Made by a program: the position numbers and the translations under genes. From the NCBI GenBank assembly GCA_943789365.1, contig CALSTV010000001.1, positions 2,973,343 through 3,037,342 of the forward strand: 64,000 bases of DNA, given 5' to 3'. Every line of letters begins with the position of its first letter. Position 1 is the first letter of the stretch. The notes beneath the pieces are model-generated. The model had not been told where the DNA came from. It ran no database searches and saw only the letters and a list, made by a program, of their open reading frames with translations. This DNA is from an uncultured Flavobacteriaceae bacterium (GTDB lineage: Bacteria > Bacteroidota > Bacteroidia > Flavobacteriales > Flavobacteriaceae). This document shows, piece by piece, positions 55,195-63,088 of this stretch.

Positions 55195-56277
55195 ATGAAG
55201 CGTAGATTATTGATTGACTTGGAAAGGATGCGCTATCCCAATTCTGGAATTGCAACTGTTTTTAGAAACCTAGCCAAAGGGTTAGCTACTATAGAGAATA
55301 AAAACAGATTAGAAATTTCACTATTCGGTCCGGAAGAGGCTTTAACTACTATCGATACGAAGTTTACGATTGTTAACAGAAGACCATTTCATAAGTTCGT
55401 GCGGTTTTATTCGCGTTCATATGGCATTGTGCATACAAGTCATCAGTTATCGTCTTACTTTCATCATAAGTTTTCTAAACAGAAAAAAATTGTGACGCTA
55501 CACGATTTGAATTTTTTACACGAAGGTTTCTCTGCTAAAAAGCAACGTAGAAAACTCTTGATAGTTAAGAAGAACTTAAGAAATGCGGATGTCATTGTTT
55601 GCATTTCTGATTTTACAAAACAAGATTTACTAGCGAACATGCATTTGTTTAGTTTTAAAAAGGCACCTGAAATATGCGTTATTTATAATGGGCTTCAATT
55701 TCCTGAGGTTAAAACGTATGAATTGGGTCGGTTTGATTATTTAAGGGACAAAAAATACATCTTAAATATCGGGGTGCTTTTTCCTAAAAAGAATCAACTT
55801 TCAATCATAAAAATGTTGCCTTTTATAGAAGAGGATTTAGTGATTGTAGCATCCGGAACAAAAGAAAGTTATCATCAAGTGGTATTGGAAGAAATAGAAA
55901 GGTTGGGGCTTAAAGAAAGAGTGCATATTATGAGCCATATTTCTGAAGAAGAAAAATGTGCCTTGCTTCAAAATTGTGCTGCCATGTGTCATCCTTCGTT
56001 AGCAGAAGGATTTGGAATTCCACCTATAGAAGCCATGTCTTTTGGGAAGCCGGTTTTCTTAAGTAAATTGACAAGTTTGCCCGAGATAGGAGGAACGGTT
56101 GCCAATTTCTTTTCTTCTTTTGAAACTGAGCATATGGTTGCTGTCTATCAGGAAGGGATGAAGCAATACTACACAGATTCCGCAACTAATTCGGAAGCCT
56201 TAAAAGCGTGGTCTTCGAAATTCGATTATTTAGAAATGGCAGGGAACTATCTTAAATTATATAAAAAACTGGTCTAA
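55195..56277 (+). CDS. GT4-family glycosyltransferase
   Basis: Starts KRRLLIDLERMRYPNSGIATVFRNLAKGLA, typical of GT4 mannosyl- or glucosyltransferases. Later motifs are KYILNIGVLFPKKNQLSII, CHPSLAEGFGIPPIEAMSFGKPVFLS and LPEIGGTVANFF. The 360 residues are complete. Its last 21 bp overlap the end of the convergent glycosyltransferase gene. It belongs to the surface-polysaccharide region; sugars are unknown. Confidence 0.86.
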   Translation: MKRRLLIDLERMRYPNSGIATVFRNLAKGLATIENKNRLEISLFGPEEALTTIDTKFTIVNRRPFHKFVRFYSRSYGIVHTSHQLSSYFHHKFSKQKKIVTLHDLNFLHEGFSAKKQRRKLLIVKKNLRNADVIVCISDFTKQDLLANMHLFSFKKAPEICVIYNGLQFPEVKTYELGRFDYLRDKKYILNIGVLFPKKNQLSIIKMLPFIEEDLVIVASGTKESYHQVVLEEIERLGLKERVHIMSHISEEEKCALLQNCAAMCHPSLAEGFGIPPIEAMSFGKPVFLSKLTSLPEIGGTVANFFSSFETEHMVAVYQEGMKQYYTDSATNSEALKAWSSKFDYLEMAGNYLKLYKKLV

Positions 56278-57393
56278 TTTTTTGTGAATAATTTCTTTCT
56301 GCAGGCTTTTTCTAAAAAAATCGATGGCATTATCAGCATGCTGCTGGTAATATTCGTTGTCATTTAACAATTTTTGAATGGCATTTGAAAATTCATTCGG
56401 GTCGTTTGTAACAATACATCCATTGTTGAGTTTGTTCAGTAGCCCATCTACCCCTCTGGTATTACAAACAATAGGAATACCGTAGGAAAGAGATTCCACC
56501 ACTTTTATTTTTAAACCGGTGCCGCTTAGCATTGGACAGATGGTAATTTTTGATTTTTTGTAGTATTCGGAAAGATTTTCAGCGTACTCAATTTTTTCGA
56601 TGTTTTCTTTTTCCGGAACAGCAGAACAAACCCTTCCTACAACAGTTATTTTTATAGTGTCTGGTAAAAGCGGATATACTTTGTCGAAAAACCATTTTGC
56701 AGCGTTGGTGTTGTGCGGATTATTACTACCCACATAGAAAATGTCAATGCTGCTTTTAGTTTCCTTTGTTTCAGTATGGTCCGCAATTCCATGAGGAATG
56801 GTTTGGATTTCTTTAGTTGGTAAAAATTGGCTAAAGATAAATTCTTCATCCGTAGAAATGGTCCAGATGTTGTCGAATTTGTTTAAGTATTTTAATTCTG
56901 TTTTAAAATTGTTACCGGTTTTCTTCAGGTTATTTCCGTGAAACTGCGCTGTAAAGAAATCATGGGTGTCTACAATGGTTCTTGCACCTTTTATGAGATT
57001 TTTGTTTTGGACAAAGGGCGCAAATAAAACATAGGAAATAAGAATATAATCGTACTTGTTCTCGGAGAGTATTTTTTCAAATTCTTTTTGTTGACCAACA
57101 CCAATTCGATTAAAATTTTTGGTACCGTTTTTAAGTCGCCCCAATATCGAATGGAAAAACAAATAGCGAAGACCGCTGTGTTTTCTTTTTCTAAGGATGT
57201 AGGCCTTATTTACCAGTCCGGAATCCTTAATAGATGGTAGGTCTTCTTTTACAAAATTGTGTTGGACTTCTCCTACAAAGTCAACATGGAAATTTCTAAG
57301 CTTAAAATAGCGCAATAAGGCCAATGCTCTGGCATTGTTTCCTTGGTTGTTTATCAACGGATTGTCCGGATAAAAAAACAATACTTTTTTCAT
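56257..57393 (-). CDS. GT4-like glycosyltransferase
   Basis: N-terminus KVLFFYPDNPLINNQGNNARALALLRYF is the acceptor-side Rossmann domain of GT4 proteins. The donor side shows FYVGSNNPHNTNAAKWF, CPMLSGTGLKIKVVESLSYGIPIVCNTRGVDGL. 378 residues. It is the last gene of a six-gene minus-strand cluster starting at the aminotransferase (61815), and follows the DUF5672 gene by 4 bp. Confidence 0.86.
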   Translation of the reverse strand: MKKVLFFYPDNPLINNQGNNARALALLRYFKLRNFHVDFVGEVQHNFVKEDLPSIKDSGLVNKAYILRKRKHSGLRYLFFHSILGRLKNGTKNFNRIGVGQQKEFEKILSENKYDYILISYVLFAPFVQNKNLIKGARTIVDTHDFFTAQFHGNNLKKTGNNFKTELKYLNKFDNIWTISTDEEFIFSQFLPTKEIQTIPHGIADHTETKETKSSIDIFYVGSNNPHNTNAAKWFFDKVYPLLPDTIKITVVGRVCSAVPEKENIEKIEYAENLSEYYKKSKITICPMLSGTGLKIKVVESLSYGIPIVCNTRGVDGLLNKLNNGCIVTNDPNEFSNAIQKLLNDNEYYQQHADNAIDFFRKSLQKEIIHKKLDQFFI

Positions 57394-57397
57394 AACA

Positions 57398-58309
57398 CTA
57401 GATTAAGATTTTTTTCAATTGGTCAAATGTAATCAATTCCCAACTTTTATGACAACCAAAGGTGTTTTCTGTATATACATCTTCGGTTGCAAATTGCAGC
57501 GCTACATCATAGGGGGCAATATTGAATTTTTGTGCTGTCAGAATTTGGGAGAGGTAGAGGTCTTCCGGCATGTTTGAGGCTCTCGGTATGTTTTGTTGCA
57601 AAATATTGAGCATCGCTGATTTAGAGCGTAGGCTTAAGCCTCCATTCCCTACCGTGGCTTTATATTCTTTGTGATTTGCCTTTCGCCAAGGAGCACCGAT
57701 ATAGTCGAAATGAAGAAATTTTTCATCTAAAGCTTTAAAGCTTATGGTGTCTGTTTGAAAGACTAAAAATTTTTCCGTGGGTATGGCTTCATGAAATTCT
57801 TTGGACAACATAATTTTATTATAAGCTTCAATGTCTAAGTTTTTTACCTGTAAGTTTATATACCTAATATTTTTGTAGTCTTTTAAACAGTTCTTTACAA
57901 ATACTTCGTTCTCAGTTCCGTGATAGATATTCAATCCCACTTCTAAATGGTCCAGATTGCTTAGTACGTTTTGCACAATAGTTTTAAAATGCGGATGTTT
58001 TCTGGCCTCTACGATGGTGGCGGTGATGATTGGCGTTTTTGATATTTGTATGGTTTGCTTTTTGTGCTTTGCTGTTAGATTGTTTTCAATAAATGAATTC
58101 CAATAGTGTTTTCTTATTTGTCGTTTCTCTTTGTTGATGTTTTCTAAATAGTTGAGAATTTCAGGTTTTAGTAATTTGTTTTTAAAGACATGCTTTTTTA
58201 TATCCTCCAATTCTTTTTTGCTAAAATCATCCTGCAAATATCGGTGTACCCACTTATTAGTTTTTTTGTAATGAACAAGAACGAGAAGTTTTTTTAGAAA
58301 GTTGTTCAT
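57398..58309 (-). CDS. DUF5672-family protein, probable glycosyltransferase-like
   Basis: A family linked with polysaccharide loci, fold related to GT-A glycosyltransferases. The visible pattern FLVFQTDTISFKALDEKF (about residues 182-200) resembles the DxD-type metal site, followed by DYIGAPWRK and VGNGGLSLRSKSAML. The N-terminal 90 residues are basic and helical. No reaction is known. 97 bp separate it from the upstream GT2 gene, the widest gap in the cluster. Confidence 0.82.
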   Translation of the reverse strand: MNNFLKKLLVLVHYKKTNKWVHRYLQDDFSKKELEDIKKHVFKNKLLKPEILNYLENINKEKRQIRKHYWNSFIENNLTAKHKKQTIQISKTPIITATIVEARKHPHFKTIVQNVLSNLDHLEVGLNIYHGTENEVFVKNCLKDYKNIRYINLQVKNLDIEAYNKIMLSKEFHEAIPTEKFLVFQTDTISFKALDEKFLHFDYIGAPWRKANHKEYKATVGNGGLSLRSKSAMLNILQQNIPRASNMPEDLYLSQILTAQKFNIAPYDVALQFATEDVYTENTFGCHKSWELITFDQLKKILI

Positions 58310-58406
58310 AATTTTTGGTGTTTGTTTTTTGAAAATAACGTAATACTAACAAACAAAATATCAACATTACTCTTTAGAAATCTCTACAGATGTAGTTGAA
58401 AGTTGA

Positions 58407-59276
58407 TTAGTTAGAGAACATTAAATACAATACGATCACAAGGAGTAGAGAACTTAAAACAATTAGTTTATTCGTAAGTGCTTTGTACTTTCTGTATTTC
58501 GATTGTGTTTTTATGAGGTTTTTGTTGTCGAGATAAAGTGCATTGTTTAATCTGTTGTGTAATTCTTTTTTAACATGTTCACTTTTAAATTTGTCGAAGA
58601 GAAGTTTGTAAACAAGTTTGATATTTTCGAGCATGTGAAAATCGTCTTTGCACATGTTATTTTGGTGCAATCGATAGAGGCATAGCGGTTTATTTACAAA
58701 TGACGTTTTAGGATTTTTTTCAAGTATCTCTAACCAAAAAAACCAATCTTCTTTTGCCTTAAGTTGTTCGTTAAATCTTATGCCTTCAAGGATGTTTTTC
58801 TTAAATAATCCGGCATGAATGGGAATAGAAAACTCAATGTCCCAATTTTTTAAAACATTGTTGAAATCTATTTTTTGATTTTTCAAATCGCAGAAAGGGG
58901 GTAGGACTTTCCCTTTTTCCAATAATTGAAAGTCTGTGACAACAAGATCTGAATTTTCCCGAATAGACACTTCAAGTTTAGTAGGCGAAATTAAATCATC
59001 TGAGTCTAAAAACTGAACATAGTCCCCCGAAAAATGATCAAGACCATAATTTCGAGCGCTACTTAAACCGCCATTTGGTTTGCTGAAATAGAGAAATCGA
59101 TTGTCTTTTTTACAAATGTCTAAAGCTATTTTTTCCGTATCATCAGTTGAGCCGTCATTGATAATTAATACCTCCCAATTCGAGTGTGTCTGATTTTTAA
59201 TTGATGTACAACTCTCCTCTAAATATTGAGCTTGATTAAAACAAGGTATGATTATGGAAACCTTCAAAGAATTCAT
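58407..59276 (-). CDS. GT2-family glycosyltransferase with C-terminal membrane segment
   Basis: GT-A-fold enzyme: SIIIPCFNQAQYLEESC (about residues 6-23), INDGSTDDTEKIALD, GGLSSARNYGLDHFSGDYVQFLDSDD (metal-binding DSD near 95) and KEDWFFWLEIL. The last 25 residues are hydrophobic (LIVLSSLLLVIVLYLMF), an unusual membrane anchor at the C-terminus. 289 residues. The following gene in the cluster starts 97 bp later. Confidence 0.86.
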   Translation of the reverse strand: MNSLKVSIIIPCFNQAQYLEESCTSIKNQTHSNWEVLIINDGSTDDTEKIALDICKKDNRFLYFSKPNGGLSSARNYGLDHFSGDYVQFLDSDDLISPTKLEVSIRENSDLVVTDFQLLEKGKVLPPFCDLKNQKIDFNNVLKNWDIEFSIPIHAGLFKKNILEGIRFNEQLKAKEDWFFWLEILEKNPKTSFVNKPLCLYRLHQNNMCKDDFHMLENIKLVYKLLFDKFKSEHVKKELHNRLNNALYLDNKNLIKTQSKYRKYKALTNKLIVLSSLLLVIVLYLMFSN

Positions 59277-59284
59277 TTTATAGT

Positions 59285-60103
59285 TTAAAATATTGATTTT
59301 AGTTTAAGAATAAAGATACCCCATCTTTTTTTGAGTATTTTCCTTGTAAGGAACCTGTTAATTCCTGTGGGGTATTTCATGTTTTTTTGTATAATCGTCA
59401 AGCATTGGAGTTCAATAGTCTGTTGTTTGATTTTAGAAATTTTTGAAAATATTCCGTTATCATGCACTCTATAAATCCCCATGAATTCATCTAAGATTTT
59501 TACTTTTCTGTCTTTTATTTGTATCATATAAAAGGGCCAATCACCAATGGGCAAATCTTGCCACCACGGTTCTATTTTAAAATCATTCCTAAAAAGTGAT
59601 GAAGATGCAAAAATAAAATTCCCATCAATAAGAGTCTTTATATTTGCGTTTGGGATTTTATTTTTTTCATGTTCCCAATCAGAGGTTAAACCTGTGTTTT
59701 CATGGAAGCATTTGAATTTGGTGCCTACAATGCTGTAATCTTTGTTTTTTTCTAAGAAATCAACTTGTTTTTGAAGTTTGAAGGGGTCAGTCCAGTAATC
59801 ATCTCCGTCGCAAATAGCAATGTATTTTCCTTTACTTTTTGGGAATAGGTATTTAAACCAAATGCGTTCACCTTGACTATATTTGTTAATGGACTGATAA
59901 ATTGGTTTAAAGCGGAGGTCCTTCTTCGTGTATTGCTCGATTATTGACTTGCTATTGTCTGTTGAGGCATCGTCGTGAATGAGAATTTCAAATTCAAATT
60001 CTGTTTTTTGGTTTAGAAAAGCATCAAAAGTTCGACGTAGATAATCTTCTTGATTGTATACGAGACAGCAGATTGAAACAAGTGGTGTTTTGCTAGATTT
60101 CAT
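59285..60103 (-). CDS. GT2-family glycosyltransferase
   Basis: GT-A-fold enzyme: VSICCLVYNQEDYLRRTFDAF (about residues 9-29), EFEILIHDDASTDNS with the first acidic site, and GKYIAICDGDDYWTDP with the metal-binding DGDD near 97-100. 272 residues. Its start overlaps the end of the acyltransferase gene by 11 bp, so the genes are translationally coupled. Substrate unknown. Confidence 0.88.
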   Translation of the reverse strand: MKSSKTPLVSICCLVYNQEDYLRRTFDAFLNQKTEFEFEILIHDDASTDNSKSIIEQYTKKDLRFKPIYQSINKYSQGERIWFKYLFPKSKGKYIAICDGDDYWTDPFKLQKQVDFLEKNKDYSIVGTKFKCFHENTGLTSDWEHEKNKIPNANIKTLIDGNFIFASSSLFRNDFKIEPWWQDLPIGDWPFYMIQIKDRKVKILDEFMGIYRVHDNGIFSKISKIKQQTIELQCLTIIQKNMKYPTGINRFLTRKILKKRWGIFILKLKSIF

Positions 60104-60743
60104 TGCTAGGTTTGATTTGTTTAGCTGGATTACCTTTTACTTTAGAATTGGAGACAAAAGACTTCGTAACGTTCGACTTTGCTCCAATAAAACAATTTTC
60201 ACCAATTCGTAATGCCGGCAATATTATAGAATTTAAACCAACGAAAGTGTTCTTGCCCACTAGGGTGTATGAACCCACTATTGAAGAAGATGTAACATAA
60301 CATGAATCTTTTATGGATGCATGGTGAGATATTAGTGCATAAGGACCAATGATGCAGTCGGAACCTAAACTAGCCTTTGTCCATAAGTTTGAAAAAGCAT
60401 GAATAAAACACCCGGTGTCAAATTTTGAAGAAATCGCTACTTTTGACAATGGATGTACTAAACTAGGGGTTTTTCCTCCGTTTTTTCTTATGAGTGATGC
60501 AATTTCTCCTCTTTTTAAATTCTCACCAACTGTGACCGCAAAATTTATGTTTTTAATGTCTTTTGTAGCAAGTAGCGTCTCGAACGAACTTAAGATTGGA
60601 ATATCCATGACTATCTCACCATTCCTAGAAGAGTTGTAATGGTACAGACCAATTACGTTGTAACCGCATTCTTGGGCAAGTTCAATAATAACCTCTGTAT
60701 AATTTCCTACACCAATAAGGTAGATATCGTTGTTAGCATTCAT
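60093..60743 (-). CDS. PglD/NeuD-type sugar O/N-acyltransferase
   Basis: Left-handed beta-helix acetyltransferase. The N-terminal 80 residues form a PglD-type Rossmann-like domain (DIYLIGVGNYTEVIIELAQECGYNVIGLY); hexapeptide repeats follow from about residue 95 to 195, including AISSKFDTGCFIHAF, GPYALISHHASIKDSC and NTFVGLNSIILPALRIGE, ending with SKVKGNPAKQI. Enzymes of this group acetylate the amino group of UDP- or dTDP-4-amino-sugars made by DegT-type aminotransferases, which is the upstream gene here (11 bp overlap). Confidence 0.88.
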   Translation of the reverse strand: MNANNDIYLIGVGNYTEVIIELAQECGYNVIGLYHYNSSRNGEIVMDIPILSSFETLLATKDIKNINFAVTVGENLKRGEIASLIRKNGGKTPSLVHPLSKVAISSKFDTGCFIHAFSNLWTKASLGSDCIIGPYALISHHASIKDSCYVTSSSIVGSYTLVGKNTFVGLNSIILPALRIGENCFIGAKSNVTKSFVSNSKVKGNPAKQIKPSNEI

Positions 60744-61815
60744 TTATGATTGTATTAATAATTAGGTTTGATATGCGAATGACATCTTCTTTTTTTAAGT
60801 CAAAATAGAGTGGTAAACACAAAATGGTACTCGAAATTCTTTCTGATTCAGGCATCTTTTTTCCGTTAACAAATTTTAAGGTGTTTAACGAAGGAAAGAA
60901 ATATCTACGCGGAAAAATATTGTTGCTTTGCAAAATGTTTATGCATTTTAATAATTGCGCTTCCGTTTTAAATATAACAGGCATATAACTGTAGTTGTAG
61001 TCAGTATTTGCGTTCATTTTTTGAAATTTTACAACCCCATTTAATGCCACTTCATATGTATTATATAATTCCTTTCGTTTTTGTAGGATTTTGTTAAAAA
61101 AAGGTAGCACAGACAAGCCCATCGCAGCTTGCAGTTCACTCATTTTGGCATTGATGCCAAGACCATGAAAATCTTCTTGTCCTTTATGTCCAAAGTTATG
61201 ATGATAAAAGAGTTTATTGTGTAGTTCTATGTCGGAGGTGAAAATAGCCCCTCCTTCACCTGTATGAAATATTTTTGTAGCATGAAAACTACAGGTACTT
61301 ACAGTACCATACTCAAAAATTGATTTTCCTTTATAGTTTACCCCGAAACAATGTGCAGCGTCATATATGATTTTTAAGTCGTATTTGTCAGCTATGTGCT
61401 CAATTTTTTCAACTTCGCAAGGATTTCCGAAGACATGTGTAGCAATGATTGCGACAGTTTTACTCGTAATTTTATCCTCTATTAATGCAGGATCTATATT
61501 AAAAGTATCTTTGTCAATGTCGGAAAATACAGGTGTGCAGCCTTCCCAAATGATGGAAGATGTTGTTGCAATATAACTAAACGGAGTAGTAATAATCTCT
61601 CCTTTAAGGTGTAAGGATTTAATAGCTAATTGCAATGGCAAGGTGCCATTGGTTGTGAGTATTATATTAGAAATATTGTACCGGGTTTTAATTTTGTTTT
61701 CTAATTCACAAACCAGTTCTCCTCTGTTTGTTATCCATTTTTTATCCCAAGATTTAGAAAGTATTCTTTGATAACTTTCTATTGGCGGTAAAAAGGTTTG
61801 AGTAACATGAATCAT
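60733..61815 (-). CDS. DegT/DnrJ/EryC1/StrS-family PLP aminotransferase
   Basis: PLP enzyme that aminates a nucleotide-linked keto-sugar. The start is the ATG at 61815 (MIHVTQTFLPPIESYQ); an upstream TTG-type frame from 61845 overlaps the promoter element. The PLP-binding lysine is in CSFHATKIFHTGEGGAIFT, preceded by IIYDAAHCFGVNYKGKS, with the family start NIILTTNGTLPLQLAIKS. It is the first gene of the minus-strand polysaccharide cluster. With the following acyltransferase it should make an N-acetylated amino sugar such as a bacillosamine-type residue; the dehydratase that makes the keto-sugar is not in the window. Confidence 0.9.
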   Translation of the reverse strand: MIHVTQTFLPPIESYQRILSKSWDKKWITNRGELVCELENKIKTRYNISNIILTTNGTLPLQLAIKSLHLKGEIITTPFSYIATTSSIIWEGCTPVFSDIDKDTFNIDPALIEDKITSKTVAIIATHVFGNPCEVEKIEHIADKYDLKIIYDAAHCFGVNYKGKSIFEYGTVSTCSFHATKIFHTGEGGAIFTSDIELHNKLFYHHNFGHKGQEDFHGLGINAKMSELQAAMGLSVLPFFNKILQKRKELYNTYEVALNGVVKFQKMNANTDYNYSYMPVIFKTEAQLLKCINILQSNNIFPRRYFFPSLNTLKFVNGKKMPESERISSTILCLPLYFDLKKEDVIRISNLIINTIINEC

Positions 61816-61842
61816 TAGAAGTATATAAATTAAATGTAGGAG

Positions 61843-61850
61843 CAAAGATA
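61843..61850 (-). promoter_or_regulatory. TAnnTTTG -7 element of the aminotransferase-led cluster
   Basis: The minus strand reads TATCTTTG, 27 bp before the ATG at 61815. It supports that ATG over the longer frame. Confidence 0.5.
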
Positions 61851-61965
61851 CTTATTATATTGTTGCTACCCTGAAATATTATGTTTTGTCATGTTTTTTA
61901 TATTAAATTTAATTAATTGAATTCCGTTTTTATGGTATCTTTATGTTAATATTTAAAAAGACGCA

Positions 61966-62767
61966 ATGACGACAAAAAAAAACGACTATTCGATATTTTT
62001 ATATTGGGAAAACAAAAAAGGATGTGTTCGACCTAACTATCTGGATAAGTGCTTGTTGACAATTAAAAAAAAACAATAGAAATGTCGTTTTGGTTACACC
62101 TGAGAATATCCATTCCTATATTCCAAAGAACAAAATTAGCTCTAAAATATGGAAATTGGACTTGATTGCACAGCGGTCCGATTATTTTAGGTATTTGTTA
62201 ATTCATCATAATGGAGGATTATGGCTGGATTTTGATACGATTTGTTTAAAAAACCTAGATTCGGTCATAGCAAAACTAGAGAATTATGAATTGGCTTTTC
62301 AATCGGAACAATTTTTTGCTGGTAGAAAAGGAGTTTTTGAAGATGTAATTCTTGATATAGAACAAAAGATAGCTAAAAAGATGACCAAGAAATATTTGTA
62401 TAAAATTTACCTCAAGAATTTTTTGAATACCTATTTAAACTTTTCCTATATGGAAGAAAAACTGCAAGTTAAACCTTTTGAATGGACGGAAATAGGTATA
62501 GATTGTGTGAGAAAGCATATTCACAAATACAATGTTCATTATATTGAACAAAGTACATGGAAAACAAAAATGAAATATAGTTGGGAGCCGCAAACCAATG
62601 TGTTAATGTTTTCTGAAAATATCACGACCGAAAATTTTTTAAATAAAGAACAACTCCTAGTGAAATTGTTTAATCACATGTACGATAAAGAAAAGAAGGA
62701 AAGTTTGGATGATAACAAAAACAACCTTTTTAATAAAATCGTTGCGATTGCTCTCGAGGGTGAATAG
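61966..62767 (+). pseudogene. Glycosyltransferase (DxD sugar/capsule type), frame broken in a run of nine A
   Basis: The ATG at 61966 opens a frame reading MTTKKNDYSIFLYWENKKG that stops at 62077 just after a run of nine A (62065-62073). Skipping one A gives a continuous protein: KKNNRNVVLVTPENIHSYIP, then RYLLIHHNGGLWLDFDTICLK with the DxD motif, to the stop at 62765. This looks like a capsular-polysaccharide-type glycosyltransferase of about 266 residues. Interrupted frame may be a real mutation, phase variation, or an assembly error; sequence alone does not tell. A downstream start at the TTG 62090 would make only the C-terminal part. It lies divergent from the aminotransferase cluster. 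Confidence 0.75.
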
Positions 62768-63088
62768 AGCATATATTTAAGGCACTTATTCTATTATCCT
62801 CCAACTTCTGAAAATTCAACTAATTAGAATAGGTGCCAAACATAATCGGTAACTCTTTGGGGTACTTGTTCTACAATCAATCCTTTTTACATTATGCAAG
62901 AAAGTGTCTTGAATTAATTTACTTTGTATGAATCCTGCCTCCTCCATAGAATATTTACTACAGGTTACTTTCTTTAGGAATCAAGAAATGAAGGTCATTA
63001 TATATAGTATCACAATTATCTTGCTTATTGAATGGCGTCTATTCTTTCAGTTGCTCTTCTGTTTTATCGTAATGATATTTCATTATGA
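62768..63088. other. Non-coding stretch with a hairpin and possible decayed coding DNA
   Basis: No intact gene is seen in about 320 bp. Near its start is an inverted repeat, GGCACTTATTCTA (62781-62793) and TAGAATAGGTGCC (62825-62837), matching at 12 of 13 positions. On the minus strand, 62855-63085 gives short peptide-like stretches broken by stops in different frames (for example HYDKTEEQLKE and EQVPQRVTDYVWHLF), which may be the remains of a gene. A short TAATGA/TCATTA hairpin at about 63070-63086 lies just after the end of the FG-GAP gene. Confidence 0.35.

Noticed and set aside
56257..56277. 21-bp overlap of two convergent glycosyltransferase genes as a sign of a frameshift
   Set aside because: Both proteins end with normal C-terminal sequence and both frames are intact, so a simple tail-to-tail overlap is enough.
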